Source of the DNA: Paramecium tetraurelia
Taxonomy: Eukaryota > Ciliophora > Oligohymenophorea > Peniculida > Parameciidae
Direction of reading: 5' to 3'
DNA length: 64,000 bases
Assembly (NCBI RefSeq): GCF_000165425.1
Contig: NW_001799089.1
Span: 417,770-481,769, forward strand
Position numbers and translations under genes: made by a program. Position 1 is the first letter of the stretch. Every line of letters starts with the position of its first letter. This document shows positions 61,908 to 64,000 of the stretch, piece after piece. The notes under the pieces were generated by a model, which saw nothing but the letters and a program-made list of their open reading frames with translations, did no database searches and was not told the DNA's origin.

Positions 61908-64000
61908 ATGAATACATATAGCTCTGTTAAGTAAAATTTGATATATATTGAAGATCTATTGAGTCTCAAATTTTAGGAAGAAGAATACAAGAACCAAATG
62001 TAGCTGTTATGTTTTGCAAACATTAACCAAATCAAAAGCATCATTCTCCAGAATCCTTTTTAGATTAATTTGTCAATTTGAAATTAGTTGAACCCTAAAA
62101 AATATTATAAAAGCAGAAACCTCCCTAGGTGTAATAGGGCAAAGCAATAGCTAACACTGTTTAACTTTTAAAACCCGCCTAAAGTTCAATCTCAGTAAAA
62201 AAATAAACAAAGCGAACAATATCCCCAAAAAAAAAGAAAGCATAAACAGTTGATTGTGTTCAAATGAACAAGCCTAAATCATAATAACAGAGAAGGGAAT
62301 AAATGGGATTGGGAGAATTAAACGAAAAATAAATTAAGCAACGAACGAGTAATTTCAAATTTAATTTTAGAAAAAATAAAATAAAAAGAGAAGTCAACAG
62401 AACAACCTCTCAAGAAGAAGCCTTATGAACCTAATACTAAGCTATAATCTTACATAATATAAAAGAAAACCGTAATTTACAATAATTACATGTAATAGTA
62501 ATTGATGGTTGAAATGGAAAAATAAAGAAAGTAACGAAATGCAATTAACAAGATTGGAGAACTTAGCCTAGTTAAATTAATCCGTCAAAGATATATTTAA
62601 AAAGTGCAAGACTTAAGAGAACTCTAATTTGCAACCATCTAAAGCGATTGTAAAGAGAAGGAAGATCGAAGCCTAAAAAGAGAATGCCTAGTAGAATATT
62701 AGACAAATCAAAAATTAAAATAAAACTAAGTAGTTGCAATAAAAGTTTGATGACATTTCTCATAGATATCAATAAATCCAAGATGTTAGATATAATGACA
62801 TAAATAATGTAGAGCAATGCATTTTCGAGATGGATGAAGAAGATGATTAATATTCTGCTGTCAGTGATAATTAATTGGTTCAATTAGCACTTCAAGAACT
62901 TTAAAAAATAAAACCTACAGAGTATCTGATTAATAAGGTTAAATACATAATCGAGAATCAGAACAACATTGATTTAGATTTTATTACAGAATAAGATTAT
63001 TAAGTAATTCAGTATCATCTTATGAATCAAGCTGCCACTAAATTATAAAGTGTATGGAGAGGAGTATACGTTCGAAAATAAATACTTAATGAATTATAAA
63101 ATATGATGGAAGAAGAGTATGACAATTTATCACAAGAAGATCTTTCAAAGACATATTAAAGGAAGCAGTTTTAATAAGAATTTATTGGAAACATATCCAA
63201 TTCTAACTCAAAGGGAGTATGTGAATCAAATGTCTCAGCCTCAAATAAAATTGAAAATCGTTCTTTATAAGATTTGAACTTTAATCAAGATTAACAGCCT
63301 AATAAGTATGAATAAGCAAAATAACACTTTTATTCTGAAGAGGATCAAGCATTGGATATTAAATTATCTGATTAATTGTCTGAATTAATAATGATCTAAC
63401 AACCTAATAGTCCTATTGAATAGACTGAAGACTTTTCAATATAGTTTGGGTAGATTGAGAAGAGAAATTGTTTGGAATAGATCGATTCCTTTGCTAGAAA
63501 TGAAGATGAAAAAACAAATTCATTATCTTAATCTGTAGTTTAATAAATTTAATAAGAATTGGATTCATGGAATTGTTAAATAGATACTCTGTTTTAATAA
63601 AGTAATGATGGTGATACAATATCAAAAGTCAAATAATAGATCTCTTAAACAGTTATCAAGATTGTTAATTCACATTTGAAAAAGTCAAGGGAAGTTAAAT
63701 AATTAAATGAAAGTGCACATGATGAGAAAATTAGAAATCAATATGAAGCCAATAATGAAAAGCATTTTAATGATACAATTAAGAGGTTAAAAAAATCTAA
63801 AGAATTTGGTGCTGAACAATTACTATACTCGTCAAGGGAAATTGAGTAAAATAATGATAATTTGAATTTGGAATCCCAATTAAAATTGAAGGAAAATGAA
63901 CTTTTAAATATGAGAGAACAAGCCAGAAACTTAAGATATTTTAGTGAATTAAAGAAAGTTAAGTAAGATAGCAATAAAAAATAAGAATTAGATTTGTGGC
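61908..64000 (+). CDS. IQ-motif charged protein, 3' end outside the window
   Basis: Start MNTYSSVKSI is joined by a 23-nt intron to SQILGRRIQEPNVAVM; a second intron of 22 nt follows RT in the basic region, and a third near 62480-62520 is implied but not placed. Residues 1-160 are basic and disordered (SISVKKQTKRTISPKKKK). Around 63030 lies AATKLQSVWRGVYVRKQ, a good IQ calmodulin-binding motif with the Q..RG..RK core. Upstream of it is an acidic stretch (IFEMDEEDDQYSAVSD), downstream long Gln/Glu/Ser-rich coil-prone sequence continuing to the window edge. Calmodulin binding is likely. Family unknown; the protein is truncated by the window. Confidence 0.7.

Noticed and set aside
62572-62883. 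A 103-codon minus-strand open frame under the standard code
   Set aside because: It lies antisense to the IQ-motif gene, whose ciliate-code frame is continuous there and has a real motif; the antisense frame is a composition shadow of Lys/Gln codons.

Overview
The window looks like macronuclear DNA of a ciliate, most likely Paramecium. TAA and TAG are read as glutamine throughout and only TGA ends genes. Conserved proteins (PP2A catalytic subunit, uS19/RPS15, TSR3, cathepsin L, GH63 glucosidase) read through many in-frame TAA/TAG codons. Introns are minute, mostly 21-35 nt, GT...AG, often ending TTTAG or ATAG. Intergenic spacers are very short, down to 2-7 bp, and base composition is strongly AT-rich. 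I translated with this code and placed introns by hand so that conserved frames join. For most spliced genes the exon lengths then sum to a multiple of three.

Layout. 1-1.8 kb: no recognisable gene. 1.8-5.7 kb: PP2A catalytic subunit, a mitochondrial citrate-type carrier and a ULK/Atg1-like kinase carrying C-terminal EF-hands. 6.1-10 kb: two decaying gene remnants, the first a large membrane protein broken by TGA codons and an indel. 10-14.7 kb: a divergent pair whose start codons are 7 bp apart (coiled-coil and Cys-rich secreted protein), another coiled-coil protein, a PQ-loop transporter and a cathepsin L-like protease. 14.7-16.8 kb: gene-poor. 16.8-31.5 kb: a dense run with a MORN protein, a membrane protein, PPP4R2-like and SAPS/PP6R-like phosphatase regulators, TSR3, a JMJD6-like oxygenase, several small unknowns, a PH-domain kinase and a B-box/beta-propeller protein. 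32-42.7 kb: a tiny Cys-rich membrane protein, an EF-hand protein, a three-repeat Myb factor, coiled-coil proteins, RPS15 and an eight-segment membrane protein. 43-50 kb: a secreted EGF/RING-H2 membrane protein, a small membrane protein, a large axoneme-like EF-hand protein and two tandem paralogues with N-terminal MGSxC. 50.8-64 kb: GH63 glucosidase I, a putative tethering factor, a CDPK, a coiled-coil protein, a poorly resolved gene, a twin CX9C complex I-type subunit and an IQ-motif gene running off the end.

There is no operon logic; genes lie on both strands. Two themes recur. One is PPP-family phosphatase biology: PP2Ac, a PP4 regulator, a PP6 regulator, and four small basic proteins bearing RVxF-type PP1-docking motifs. 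The other is calcium and cilium signalling: EF-hand kinases, EF-hand proteins, an IQ protein and a MORN protein. The least described material is the RVxF/GTxF small-protein family and the EGF-RING receptor-like ligase. I saw no tRNA, rRNA, CRISPR array, insertion sequence or telomeric repeat.
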